Source of the DNA: Tubiluchus corallicola
Lineage: Eukaryota > Priapulida > Priapulimorpha > Priapulimorphida > Tubiluchidae
Length of the DNA: 64,000 nucleotides
Assembly: GCA_030141605.1 (NCBI GenBank)
Contig: JAQGDQ010000080.1
Span: 310,001 to 374,000, forward strand
Direction of reading: 5' to 3'
Part shown: positions 49,883 through 62,300 of the stretch, one piece after another
Numbering within the stretch: the first letter of the stretch is position 1
Layout of the letters: every line of letters begins with the position of its first letter
The notes under the pieces: generated by a model
Told to the model about the DNA's origin: nothing
The model's input: only the letters and a program-made list of their open reading frames with translations
The model's database searches: none
Program-made: the position numbers and the translations under genes

Positions 49883-52800
49883 ATATACAGCTACTATAAA
49901 GACATGTAAAATATCTTAATTATTTTTTAAAAAAAACTTTATTAGCACCAACTCACAAGCCCATAATAATTATACAGCTATGCAGATGCATAAAAAATTT
50001 AAAAAAGTTGCTCAGTTGATCACTTTTTGATTTAATTGCATTTGAGCGGCTCCTACCGTATTTTTCATTTTACAATACGTTAATTAATATCAGTAAGTCA
50101 ATTATTTAACAAAAAGTCGCTATCTAATTTATTAATAACTTAACTTTGTATATCAAACAGCAACATGTTTATGACAACGTTTTAAATATATGAGTATAAC
50201 GGCCATAACTATTGTAGCATTGATTACGATAAGCATATGTAGCATAAGTTTAGCTAATTGTAGGAGAACAGGTACGCTATGCTCTGCACGATCACGTAAT
50301 CACTTTTTGTTATACTTAAATTAAGTATAGTACAGTTTGAAAACTCTTTATCTCACTAAAGACGAAGATGAAATTATTGTATTCCTAATTTAGCATTGTG
50401 TCTTTAGGAGAATTTAATTAGTATAACATAACATAATTTATTAAAATATATTAGTATCAGCTATATAAATTATATACATACATACAAATACATGTATGCA
50501 AATGTATATAGTATTTGCCTTTCAGTAGCAACGTAACGTAGGCTAACATTTACGAATTCACGAAACCAATGCAGAGTTTAACTTAAACCTCTACATATCG
50601 CTTACTTTGGGACTGCAAGAAAAATTGGTATTAACTGAGTTTGGCTTTATAATGAGGTAAAAAAATTTTATATCGCAAAAACGTTATAACTTCACAAGAA
50701 TGTAACATATTCACATACACACATTCATACACGTCCATACACACATATCATGGCAAAAGTGGCACAGAAAAATGGTAGAAATGAAAAAACACGAAAAAAT
50801 GGCACACTGATAAAATATGAGTTTAGAGTTAGGTTACCGTGGGGATAATTATTTTAGTTATGCTCCAACGTTGTTTGTTTGTTTGTTTATAGCAGTAAGC
50901 GCATTACACAAAATCTGTGAATCTTTGTGAAAACTACCCAAATGGGCATTTTTTGACCGTTCTATTTTCACAAAACTTGACAAACTACCAAGTACAAAAA
51001 AAAATTGTTAAGCACTTCTAAGAAGTATCAGATGGAGAGCCATAGCACTTTGGAAAAAGGAGGGCTTGGCTACAAGATAGGGTAATTAATTCTTTTTATT
51101 ATCTCAACCGAGCTAATTCCAGAAATTCTCATCTGGAAAACTATGTGATTATACATGTATGTATATAGCCTTATAAGCTGACTTCGTATGTAAATATGTA
51201 TATCAGTCAGTCTATTATACCATTGTCAAAGGCTAAAGAAATGTAGATGAACACTATGTGGAATATAATTATAATTCCATTCAATGAACAAAACATTTTG
51301 AGTCTTTTGCAATGCCATTTTTACTTACACATACAAATGTGGCAGTATCAATGCAAGTGTATATCATTTATAAAAAATATATACAGATTTTAAACACACG
51401 CATATGCACATGTACACACACACACACATACATCAATTGACATAAAACAGGTGCCGAAGTTTTGGTCATGGTGTTACAAGATGACAATAACGGAGTCACT
51501 AGAAAGTTATCATACCGATGTTACAGACACTTCTGTATAATTACCAAAAATTTTAGGTCATTATTCTAGATATTCCCAACTTTTCAACCAGTAAGTCAAA
51601 AAATGAATGCCAGAAAAAATTTTGTATGTCACTATCGTATGTTGTTGTATTCATATATCCTCTCTTTAATGTAATTCCAGACATAATAGTCCAGAGGATT
51701 AAATCCCTTTTTTCTTGGCGACAAATTTTTATCAATGCTTTATTTTCTGTGGTGAAGACCATGATGTAAACTATTTGATTCCTGTATTATTTTGCTGCCA
51801 TGTATTGAGTGCCTTATTTGGCTGTTTTTCAATTGATGATTAGCTGACATTGTTCTTAGCTTTTTGGCCATAACTTAACAACTACTAAAGCTATAAACTT
51901 ATAACACTCTCAGCCAAAAGTCATTTGAACATTGAAGGGTACTACTACCTTCTAATGTTATTGTATGCTAAGTTTTTTCTGTACCACCCAATATTATTTT
52001 TTTGCAGTACTTTTGCAAAAGGACACTCATTCGAATTCTTTATACAACCACATTGTCATTAAAAATATACTTCAATATGAACAATACAGATTCCAAAAAA
52101 ACTGTTTAGAGATTCTACATCTTTACTGGTACTGTTTTCTTCTTAAAAGCACACGTACCAACTTCCTTTAGTTAAATAATAATTTTAGTAGATAGCAACA
52201 CTACACTATTAACAATTAGTTAATACTGTTGGCATAATGTTGCCATAGGAGGGGGAAGGCCTTTGAAATGGACCCTTTCAAGCCTCAAGTAGTTAAGCCC
52301 TTACAACTTGCGAAAGGACCTATATCCTAGGACTTCACTGGTACTGGTACTCTTCAAGAAAGCTATGTTTCTGTAGTTGATCGAATACCGTGTTTATTAT
52401 CATAAAAGAGTCACTTAATGTTAAAAGAACTATATATTAGTTAAACTATAGTGCTACCAATAATTTTGCTCAGTTTTGATAGGTTTGCTTATACTGTAAT
52501 TGTAGCTTTGTAACATACATGTTTAACTGTTCTTAACAACAATTTTAGTTACTCATCATTAATTAATTTACATTATTTACTTTAATTTAAAGTTATGTAA
52601 AATTATTCTAAAAATGACTGCTGAAAACACTGTGCTGTTTATACTTAAAAACTGAATTGAGATTTAAGTTACAAAGTGTAATACTGGCACTAAAAGAGTA
52701 GCATCTATATCAATGTAAACTAGTTATTGGGCAAAGCCTTTAGTGTTTTCTTTTAGTTATATGCAACATTGCCAGCTTTTTTTTGCATTGTTAGTGAGTT

Positions 52801-53171
52801 TTAACTATATAGTTTTTTATAGCAAAAACACATTGCTATGAATAAATAGGCTCATTGACACCCATTGATCTTCAGAAGAAACCATTTTTGCATCGTTGAT
52901 TTGAACTGGAATAGTTAGCTGTATACTGTACATGCATTAATAAGCATGCCATCAGCACCTCAGAAACGGAAAAAATACATGAAATATTTTTACTTTACAG
53001 TGACTTAACTGTTATAATACTGATGTTTCCTGATTATGTGACAAATTGTGAAGTTACATTACATTCAGCAACTTCAGACATGATTTTGACATCTAATCCA
53101 TAGGCTACAAAAAAATAATTCATCTGACATAACATCGTTAGCATGCTGCACTTGTTCAAATACATAAAAAA
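49883..53171. other. Repeat-rich intergenic region
   Basis: No coding frame with recognisable content. It includes a (CA)n run near 51415-51430 and one arm of a dispersed inverted repeat at 51480-51995. The DNA downstream of the epimerase stop (52600-53171) is its presumed 3' UTR, without a clear AATAAA close by. Confidence 0.45.
51480..51995 (+). repeat. Dispersed ~520-bp repeat, copy A
   Basis: It aligns in opposite orientation to 60095-60650. Shared blocks in order include CTTTATTTTCTGTGGTGAA, TTTTGCTGCCATGTATTGAG, AGTGCCTTAT, TTTTCAATTGATGATTA and CTATAAACTTATA, then TAATGTTATTGTA and ACCACCCAATA. Copies are diverged by substitutions and small indels. No coding potential is recognised. 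Confidence 0.7.
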
Positions 53172-54380
53172 TTAAGCATTTTTAGCATTGTGCAGTTCAG
53201 TTTCTGTTAATAATGGTAAGACAGCCAACAATTCAGATATCCCATCATGTATGGTGAGAGTTGACCTAAAACCTAACTTTTGTATCGCTGCATAACAAAC
53301 CTCATAATTACGTTTATCTTTATCCTCTCCATGGTCTGACTCATTAATAACACACTGTGGCACCATTTCCTGGATGATACATGCCACCTCATATTTGGTC
53401 ATGTTCAGACGCTCATCTCCCACATTAAATGACCTTCCCGCCATCTGTGAGTAATTTTGCAATGCAAAGACAAATGCTCTTGCAGCATCTTTGACGTGCA
53501 AGAATGTACGCCGAAATCCCCCTTCATATATATCAAAATGTTTTGCAGTCAAAGCTTTATACGTTAAATCATTGACCAAAAGATCCAGCCGAAGACGGGG
53601 CGACAGTCCAAATACAGTTGCCAATCGAAGTGCTACTCCTCCGTGAGCCAGCACATTCTTTTCTGCATTAGCTTTTGTCTTCCCATACAAAGTTAATGGG
53701 CATATTTCAGTTTGCTCAGTGCAAATTCCTGACACAGAACCATAACACGATCCAGTGGATGCATACACAAGTGCTTGGTCAGGCTTCATGTTTTCAATTA
53801 AAATCCCTGTACCTTGTTCGTTAACCTGTTTAGCTCGTTCAGGGTTGATTTCACAGGCAGGAAAACCAACAACTGCAGCCAAGTGAATTACCGCATCACA
53901 GTTAAAAAGTATATTTCCTAACTGTTTCGCATTACATATATCTCCTTTAACTAAATGAAGTCTTGGATGATTGCTTATATGCAGCAGTGATGATATTCCA
54001 TACAAGAACAAATCATACACAGTAACTTTATATCCTATATCGAGGAGCATTGGAACTAAAGTAGATCCTAGATATCCAGCACCTCCAGTTACTAAAACAT
54101 GAACAGGAGCTATAACCTTATCCCTTGTATGATAAGAACTTGACAGAATTCCAGTTTTTTTTTGACAAGTTTCACTATTTGTTGTGCAATTACAATAATT
54201 TGCACAATTACTAACACAGTTAACATAATAACCACCATTGCAGAGAATTTCCCTATCACTGCTATCAATACAGCTTGTGTTATCCCAATCAGTCATTTTT
54301 TCTTTACGATGCATATGATTATTATGACTAGTTTTAGGTATTGAGCAATAGAATCTACCCGGCTTTGCAAAGTAGTCCAT
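53172..54380 (-). CDS. NAD-dependent epimerase/dehydratase (extended SDR), intronless, Cys-rich N-terminus
   Basis: An extended short-chain dehydrogenase acting on nucleotide-sugar-type substrates; the exact substrate is unknown. The 402-residue frame has the Rossmann motif TGGAGYLG (98-105), KGDI (145-148), the HLAAVVG strand (166-172), catalytic ASTG (207-210) and YGKTK (Tyr232, Lys236), [14 protein letters not shown] and FNVGDE (318-323). These active-site elements are complete, so activity is likely. The [13 protein letters not shown] pattern is closest in style to bacterial and archaeal WcaG-type epimerases. Residues 1-90 precede the fold and carry clustered cysteines (47, 55, 59, 63, 65, 72) that the family lacks. 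A CAG acceptor-like site sits 5 bases before the ATG, allowing a 5' UTR intron. Met29 is an alternative start. There are no coding introns, unlike most neighbours. Confidence 0.88.
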   Translation of the reverse strand: MDYFAKPGRFYCSIPKTSHNNHMHRKEKMTDWDNTSCIDSSDREILCNGGYYVNCVSNCANYCNCTTNSETCQKKTGILSSSYHTRDKVIAPVHVLVTGGAGYLGSTLVPMLLDIGYKVTVYDLFLYGISSLLHISNHPRLHLVKGDICNAKQLGNILFNCDAVIHLAAVVGFPACEINPERAKQVNEQGTGILIENMKPDQALVYASTGSCYGSVSGICTEQTEICPLTLYGKTKANAEKNVLAHGGVALRLATVFGLSPRLRLDLLVNDLTYKALTAKHFDIYEGGFRRTFLHVKDAARAFVFALQNYSQMAGRSFNVGDERLNMTKYEVACIIQEMVPQCVINESDHGEDKDKRNYEVCYAAIQKLGFRSTLTIHDGISELLAVLPLLTETELHNAKNA

Positions 54381-54710
54381 CTAACTGCAAACACAAACAA
54401 GAGATGTATAACTGATCAGATATAAACTGCAGAGTTTAATAAATTATATCAAAAGTATAACGTAATTTAATTAGCATTTAACAAGTTAATAACAATAACT
54501 GGAAGCGCGCAAAATAGTGAGTTGCTGTACAGTCTAACAATTGAAGCTTCGAAAATTCTCTTTTAACAGAAGAGAAGTAAATTATAGGTAACAGAAGCAA
54601 AGCCAAAAGAAAGAACTATGAAGTCAACCTAGTAAGAAACATATAATCAGAGTGACAAGAATGACAAAAATTTTCTTTGATAATATTCTATATTAGGATT
54701 AACAATACTA

Positions 54711-54714
<4 letters not shown>

Positions 54715-54760
<46 letters not shown>
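54715..54760. repeat. (AT)n microsatellite
   Basis: An uninterrupted run of about 23 TA units. Confidence 0.95.
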
Positions 54761-54769
<9 letters not shown>

Positions 54770-56553
54770 TATGACTTTTCATCGTCTTTACCAAGCACAT
54801 AAGTGTCACCTGGTGGTGAATGTCAGGAAATTGATCAGTTTTTGAATGCTAATCAGTTTTTGCTTATTATTTATAAAGCACAGTTAGTCTGGGGAAACAC
54901 ACTACTTCTAATTGCGCACCAACATAAGTGCTAATAATTAATATAATACATAAATAGACAATTTCTAGAATCAACATTCATGTTATCCTATCGCGTTTTG
55001 AAGGACCCGACTGTGATGTTTGAGAGACTAAATACATTGTCATTAATAACATTATAGTTTATACATAAAGTTTTGTGTAAATTAAATAAATTTCGGATCT
55101 CACATTTTTGCAGCTATCCGAACTTCATATGACTAAATTCTACTGAAACCAGCAAAGAGCGAAACCAGCAGTTAAAAATTTTAAAACACTACTACAAAAA
55201 ATGAAGTACTCTGTACTAGAACTGAATTCTGAAACACGAAACCACGAGACAAACTGTCACTGGTCTCTAAAAACCGGTTTGATTAATGTGCAAAATCTTA
55301 GCAGAATTGCTCTTGGTAGTTCTTGTTCTTGGCAAAATCCTTTAAAGTAGGGTGCACTCCGTTATATGTCATCGTTACGCGCAGCTCTCCACGGAGTAGT
55401 ACTAGCGCTACTTTTGCTAGAGTAATAAATAATTTTTAGCATTACTATCGCGGGCATGATTTTTTGCCACTTCTCTGCTTAATATTAACGGAAAACAGAA
55501 TGATTTTTCTAGATCCTACACTAGAATTTTGAAATGTGATTGTAAAAAAGACCTTACTAGTTTCAATATTAAAGAAACCTTTTTCTGCTGCTACACATCA
55601 GAGAATGTAATATCCACTACGTCACATGCAAATATTTTTAATTTTATATATGTTTGTCTTAAAAAGATTAGTACCAGTAGCATCAGTGTTAGTAATTAGA
55701 GTTTAATTTTTTAGAAATAGAAGCGCTGATAGGAAAAATTTAAACTGCTCATGATTGTCACTCTGTCTTGTTTGTCAGATCTTGAATGCCTGCCCATCAG
55801 GTGTCGAACATGTTATCTTCCTAGGGAATTTTCTAATATTATTTAGATTGGCATTTTCGTACATCCTGGTGCCAATGCTACAGTTTCTCAAAATAAATCA
55901 GATTATTATAGTTAGTTATTAAATGCGGGAATACATATCCGGAATTAGTATCTGGAATACATATCTATAAGAATCAACTATTAAACCTATTGAAAGTGAT
56001 GTGCATAAAACAATTTTAATTTAAATGTTAACAAAACTAATGAGATTATTGGGGATTTCAGGACTCATATTATTAATAACGCCATGATTGAGGAGGGGAA
56101 TTATTTCAAATTCTCAGGAATACATAACTATTATCAGATCTAAAATGGTCTATGCATGTTGGCAAAATTGCTTGAAAAGAGCTCAGCAATATTTGTACTT
56201 CTTTGAAATGACTCAGCTCGTTTGGCATGCATTCTAGTATATAATGTGATTATATTGACTGTAAAATTGTTAATTACTGCCAGAAGATTTACTGAACATG
56301 ATCGTACTATTTCCTCCTTGGAATATGAATTCTAAAATTTGCGATATTTCAAAAGATTCAAACCACCTTGCATTTGATGTGTTTCAAAGCTTCCATCTAG
56401 TAGAAGGTGTCTCAGTATGAGCAGTATCATAGTTTAAATAGCTTTTCCCATCAGCTTTACATCTAAACTCCAATTAACAATGGTAATGGTACTGTTGCTA
56501 ATCTGTTTTATGAATGCCAAAACAAGACATATCAAGTTTTGGTATATATTCAT

Positions 56554-56623
56554 GTGCATACGACTAACAAAATATCTGAATCTGCTTCGTGCATACGACT
56601 AACAAAATATCTGAATCTGCTTC
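56554..56623. repeat. Exact 35-bp tandem duplication
   Basis: A 35-base unit beginning GTGCATACGACTAAC and ending CTGAATCTGCTTC occurs twice with no mismatch (56554-56588, 56589-56623). The absence of differences indicates a recent duplication or an assembly artefact. Confidence 0.95.
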
Positions 56624-57117
56624 AGTATGAAGTGCTGGATTTAGCAACAAGGACCGCATAGATTTGGCAAAGAGTAAAGTGAGTATCCATCAACCAAACG
56701 TTGGGCATGCATTTGCTCTAAATTCCGGGCATGCATGCATTTGTTTTTGTTTGCTGCACTACAATCTTTTCCCTTTTAAATTTTGTATTTTCCTTATTCA
56801 AAACTTATGTGAATTCTAACAAAACTTTAGCAACTTAAACTAAATCTCAGATTATAGTTGCACCTGCTAACCTTATTAATATAATTTTTAAACAGGATTT
56901 ACAGACAAGTAAGAATTCCAAGTGAAGAACTTCTAGATACAACTACTGCAATTAAACTTAACCTCTTACACTACAAATTACTTGAATTAGGTCAGAATCA
57001 AACAGTATGGGCTACTGAACTTTGAAACAATATATAGAATGCGTAAACAAAACTGAGCCAACTTTGCACAGTTAGAAGAATACACAAAAATTAATTCAGT
57101 CCAGAAAATATTAAAGT

Positions 57118-57261
57118 CTATAAATCCATTCTTTGCACTGGTTTCCACTGCCTCAATGGATATTTTCTCTTTTGAGCTGAATCAGGCTCATCAGGCAGTG
57201 TTTCGGGTTTTTGTGGTAAATCGGCAACTATCTCAGGTCTAATTAACCTCGTTAAGTTCAT
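57118..57261 (-). CDS. Short ORF, 47 residues, unknown function
   Basis: The frame begins MNLTRLIRPEI and ends KYPLRQWKPVQRMDL, with an acidic Pro-rich middle (PQKPETLPDEPDS). Composition looks protein-like rather than random, and an in-frame stop lies just upstream of the ATG. About 170 bases upstream on the same strand, a frame reading SAWFDTLLQVVDGLNCRLKL sits between an AG (CTTATTACAG) and a GT (TTGCAG|GTGAAT) and could be an earlier exon, but I could not join the two in phase. No family recognised. Confidence 0.35.
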   Translation of the reverse strand: MNLTRLIRPEIVADLPQKPETLPDEPDSAQKRKYPLRQWKPVQRMDL

Positions 57262-57744
57262 TTGTATTTTTTAAAGTTAATACTTTTTTATCTAGCTTGC
57301 AAGGTCGTACATTGAACTTAACTGTGCATTTCATTCATAGCAAAATCAATAACTCTTAGACGCAAGCGCTGCGCAGTTCTGTCTATAAAACGAAATTATA
57401 CTATGTATTTCCACTAATTCACCTGCAATTTTAATCGACAATTCAGACCATCGACAACCTGTAATAAGGTGTCAAACCAGGCTGATTTCTCTCCCGCAAA
57501 TTTATGAAAAGTTGAGCATTTTTATAAGAATATAACATATACCGACAATACATAGAGTTCTTGTCCCGAAAGACGAGGTGAAGACGAGGTCTGTGGGCGT
57601 GTGAAAAATATGCACACTGATTGGACAGTCAGCAGAGCTTGACTGAGAATGATTGACATTTTGTTTGACGTCAATTCCATAACATGCCACAATTAAACAA
57701 GATGTGTCGCCGAACACTACAGCCTTCTTCATCTTCTCCATTTC

Positions 57745-57757
57745 TGTCTCCTCCCCC

Positions 57758-57796
<39 letters not shown>

Positions 57797-57797
57797 A
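57745..57797. repeat. (CT)n microsatellite
   Basis: A polypyrimidine tract of CT units with a few interruptions. Confidence 0.9.
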
Positions 57798-58062
57798 TTC
57801 TCTTACTGGCGCATCCTGAGTCTCTGTTGAGGGCGTAGCCTTCTGGACTCCCATGCCATTACGCAACTGGAAGCTCTCCCCAAAGCAATATTACTAAATG
57901 TTCTCCAAAAAAGGACACGATTACGGTGGAAAAAGACGACTAATACATCGAAGTGTTTTGCTTAAATAGAAATGTAGTCCATTTTAACAGGTGACAATAA
58001 TTACACGACTGTCAATTGAAAGACACAATATATATAGCTATCTTGTGTACATTATGATAATT

Positions 58063-58100
58063 ATGATATGATATGATGTGATATGATATGATATGATGTA
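58063..58100. repeat. ATGAT pentamer-like repeat
   Basis: Consecutive ATGAT/ATGTGAT units, with related sequence continuing more loosely to about 58145. Confidence 0.8.
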
Positions 58101-59136
58101 CCATACGATACCATATACAATATGATATGGTACAATATGATAATTATGGTCATTCTAGGTTTATAATTTTAAAGTACTTTGAAATCTACGTTAGTGGCGT
58201 AGTTAGATTCGGATCACAATCAACTCCGGGCTTTTGGACCATTTATTAAAAAACAAAATAAGAAAGTTACTGAAATAGCATACTTGTCGCTGCAAAGTGT
58301 TATAGCTAATGTATTAAAAACAACGACAACTATGACATGCCAAAGTTGAAATCTAACCATTGACTTAAATAATTATAATCTGCCAATATATATATAAGAC
58401 ATTGCCATAGGCCTATATTATAAGATTCGAAGGATGAATTACCAACACAGCTCATAAGGCAAGATTACGTAACCACGGAGAGTCAAATCTGAAGACGCCA
58501 TAATAAAAAAGAAGTAGCCAGCAGCTGCATATAATACACATACATCTCAATAATCACGCGCATAATATCATATCGACATGCGGCCTTTGCCTGCGCATAT
58601 GCGCCTGCCCTAAAGCCACTATTTTAATCGAAATTCAATCTAACTGGCTTGCTAAAGTTGTGTGTTGAGGAAAGAAAGAAACCGCGAATGGCTTATATAA
58701 TATATTTTTACACATATAGTGAGTTTTACGACCATGGAATTAAAATTCGAGAGCCGAAGTTCGAGGAACGGCAATGCGACTTGTGTTGAATGGGATGAGC
58801 GTATTGTAACCCGTTGTAAAAATTTCATGTATAAAATCAAAACTACAAGAGTAGTACTGAAACTGCTTCCTCGTGGGTTACTGTTATACAGGAGATCTAC
58901 AAAGCCTTCTTGCATTTAGGCCTAATAAGCGAAAAGGCCTATAATTGATATAAGGCAGGTATACCACGACCCATATACGCTGCAGCGCGCAGCCTCTGCA
59001 AAAAAACTGGGTTAGTAAAAGTGTTGTTATTACTGAGCTTTTGAATATCTGTAGCATAGTTATCAAGTCAAACATATTAACAATAGCTGATAATCAATGT
59101 AATCATCACATTGAACTACGCAATTATACTGCACTA

Positions 59137-59215
59137 GGCATTGTTGTTGTTGTTCTTATTGTTGCTGTTGTTGCTGGCGGTTGTTGCGTTGCTGTTGCTG
59201 TCGTTGTTGTTGCTG
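59137..59215. repeat. TTG/CTG trinucleotide-rich microsatellite
   Basis: Interrupted TTG and CTG units. The minus-strand poly-Gln frame ending here is a translation of this repeat. Confidence 0.85.
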
Positions 59216-59322
59216 TCTTGATATTACTGTTATGCGTTGTGTAAAACATGCCCTGTGATACTTCGAAAAAGTAATGAGAATACACAATTTAGGTCTACAA
59301 CTTTTTGGTGAGAAGTGGACAA

Positions 59323-62300
59323 ATGTTGGCGAAGGCACTACTATTAGCTGTATTTGAAATATTTGCACCAATTTTGGCGATTCTTGGAAATAACTATGCA
59401 GGTAAGACCACATGCATAATAAAAGTAATGATCTTTCGAAAACAGGTAAAATTTCCCCGTAAATGCGGAAACCTCGAAACATGTTTGGACACAAAAATTC
59501 TAACAAAATTGAGGAGTTCACAATTCCCACACAATTTAAATACTCTAACCATAACTAACTAATCCTAATCCTAACGCTAATCCTAATCCGCTAATCCGAA
59601 ATAATATGTTGTGTGTGGACTGTACACTTCAGCCGAAAATTGTAAACTTGGACATAGTTTTGGATGCCGGATAGCCTGGACATAGATCAAAATGGATATA
59701 ATCACGTGTTTAAGGGGTATTTTACAGGCCAAAAATAATAGGCGCAATTTTAACACACACTGTACTGTACAAACAAACATGTATAATGCTACCTCTGACA
59801 CAAGATACTGTTTATTTTACGAATCTTGTTTAAGTTTCTTCGCCTAGCAAACCTTTTCAAGTTGTTTTGATTACAATAGTGTGTAGATGATAGTATTCCT
59901 AACGTATTTTTTATATTACCGCAGTTGAAACTAATCACCTACACTGTAATTAGAAATTTGAAGTTTTTTTACCAATTTTATTCTGTCTACAGAAACATCT
60001 TGTTGTTCAACTGCTTTGACTTCATTTCTGCTATAGCACATTACCGAAACTAGTCCACACTTTTTTGTTCAAAAAATTTTTGTAACAAAGGCTGCAACAC
60101 GAATGTATCGGGTGGCGCTGAAAAATGCCTCGAAGTTTAGAGTACAATAACATTAGTACAAAGAAGTGTTTTACAAATTTGAAATTTTACAGCAAATAAT
60201 TCGATAACTTTTGTTGCTAAAGCTACAAGTTTATAGGTTTAGCAGTTTTTAAGTAACGGCACCATGTCAGGTAATCATAAATTGAAAATTAGCCACGTTG
60301 ACATATATAAGGCACTCAATACACGGCAGCAAAACAATAAGGAAGTCACCTTTTATAATCATCGTTTTCACTACAGAAAATAAAGTATAAATTATAGATT
60401 AATTCCCAGGGAAACGCCTTCGTCTAGTTTGCAGTGAAAATGGTGGGTACATAGAACATGCACTTGCTGTAGATTTTGACAATAGTGTCACAAAACTTTT
60501 TTGGCCGATAATTTTTTGACTTTTTGTTTTGAAACTTTCAATCTTTGGAAAATCTAAGGGAATAACTTGAAATTTTTGGCGTTTACACATAAGTGTTTGT
60601 AACAGCAGTGTTGTAATTTTCAAGCGATTATATTACTTTATTCTTATGATAGTAGTAGTGATTATTTTGTTGTTATAGTATAGTGATAAAAACATTATTT
60701 GCGCCATCTATATATACATTTTAGACGGAAGACTTGGTTTGCCAGCACCTAATTTGCCAAAAGTTTGTATCGAAAACTATCCAAATTACCTATAAGGGCA
60801 AATTTGCGTGTCTGTGTCTGCATGTGTCCAAACGACCTATATTTGCCCATGTTAATCGTTTATAAATTAATTGCCCAAACAGTCCGTGTTAAAGTCTTCT
60901 ATATAAAATCTATATATATCTACTCGTGTGTTCAATTTATCTCTGATCGCTATGACTACGGCTAGTACGACGTACAAGGTGTTAGAGTTATTACAAATCG
61001 TTGAATTTTGCGAACAACTCTTTAGAAGTACTGTCCATGACAGTTATTATTTTCTAAACGTCTTTTTACTCACAAACATTACAACTTCGGAATAAAAACA
61101 AGTACATCAATAGATTGTAAGAGCACAACAATGGGAAACTATGGGAAAAACTTAACTTGCAACGTTATGCACCTATACTATAATAACAGTAATTTGTACA
61201 CTACGATACAGGATTTGAAAAATGCTTGCTGGTCATGACTGTTTTACCGAAGGATACTAAAGTTTGCACCACTGTGTGAGTATTTATTGCAGTTGTATAT
61301 AATGCAAATTGCGTGATTGTGGTTACTGTAATTTGTGAGCTATTGGCTATTATAGGAAAAACTGACCAACGTTAATTGACTTTGACCCTTTGGTTGAGGT
61401 GACATGCGCTAGATAAGTCTTCGAGCTATTTCAGGTTCCTGCAAAACAAGTTTTTATTATTCGAGTTGGTATACGTTCTCAGTTATTGACATGGACTTAC
61501 TTTTTTACTTTCGTCTATGTCACGTTTCAAAAGTGCTTAGGACACATCTGCACAATTCTATAAGAGGAGTTGAGTGATCAAAACATTTTCCTTCATTTTG
61601 ACATTTAGACCCAATCACGTAACCTAGCCATGCCAACTCCTTTAAAACTTAGTACATATCTACTCCTATCACATAGCTCCATTATGCGAAAAAAAAATAG
61701 GAGAAATCCTTAGTCCGGCAACAATCTTAATTTGTCAAATGTTAGTGGCGGTCATTTTGAAATCCAACATGGCAGTTGAAGATGACCATGAAAAACTGGT
61801 ACCTATATTTTTTGAATTCAGCATCCCCAAATTAACTTAAATGATTGTTAAAATCAATTTTGGCACAAAAATTTAGCTCGCCCCAAATTTCTGACATAGC
61901 GCACTGTACTAACATTGATACGTAGGCCTGTAAATAAATTCGTCGATATTCAGTGAAATATATGATGATTAATATCTAGTGAATTGTGTTAATATTTTAG
62001 ATCAGGAGATCAACATAGCAAAGCCTATCGCTGACATCATTGCAAGTCTACGCTGGGGTGCTGTTTCTTTAATCTCTCAAAAAGAGCATGGTAGGTTACG
62101 TAAGACTAAGCCCAAAAACATAGTTTAGCTTGCATTAAGATTTTTGTAATAGTGCGATAATATTAACTACGTCGCGAAACCACACATATTGTTAAAACAA
62201 AACAAAAAAAGAACACTAGTTAATAATCTGATACAAAAAAGTGTTTTATATTGCAAATCAATGAATTAAAGTCAGCGAATGCGCAAGTACAGTGTTAGTT

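Larger units (their letters stand above)
54381..57117. other. Intergenic region upstream of the epimerase
   Basis: No gene supported. It contains an (AT)n microsatellite at 54715-54760 and an exact 35-bp tandem duplication at 56554-56623. A slightly GC-richer patch near 55355-55460 could be regulatory, but nothing fixes this. Confidence 0.45.
57262..59322. other. Intergenic, microsatellites, no firm gene
   Basis: It contains (CT)n at about 57745-57797, an ATGAT-rich run at 58063-58100 and a (TTG)n-like run at 59137-59215. The minus-strand frame 57741-57502 opens beside the (CT)n tract and has no known domain. Confidence 0.45.

Noticed and set aside
54162-54344. Plus-strand Thr/Ile-rich frame
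   Set aside because: Antisense of the epimerase Cys-rich N-terminus.
54715-54775. Possible regular repeat array such as CRISPR
   Set aside because: It is a simple (AT)n microsatellite without spacers; no CRISPR-like array occurs in the window.
59156-59530. Minus-strand frame with a long poly-Gln tail
   Set aside because: Translation of the TTG/CTG microsatellite; the rest has no domain and overlaps the signal-peptide exon on the other strand.
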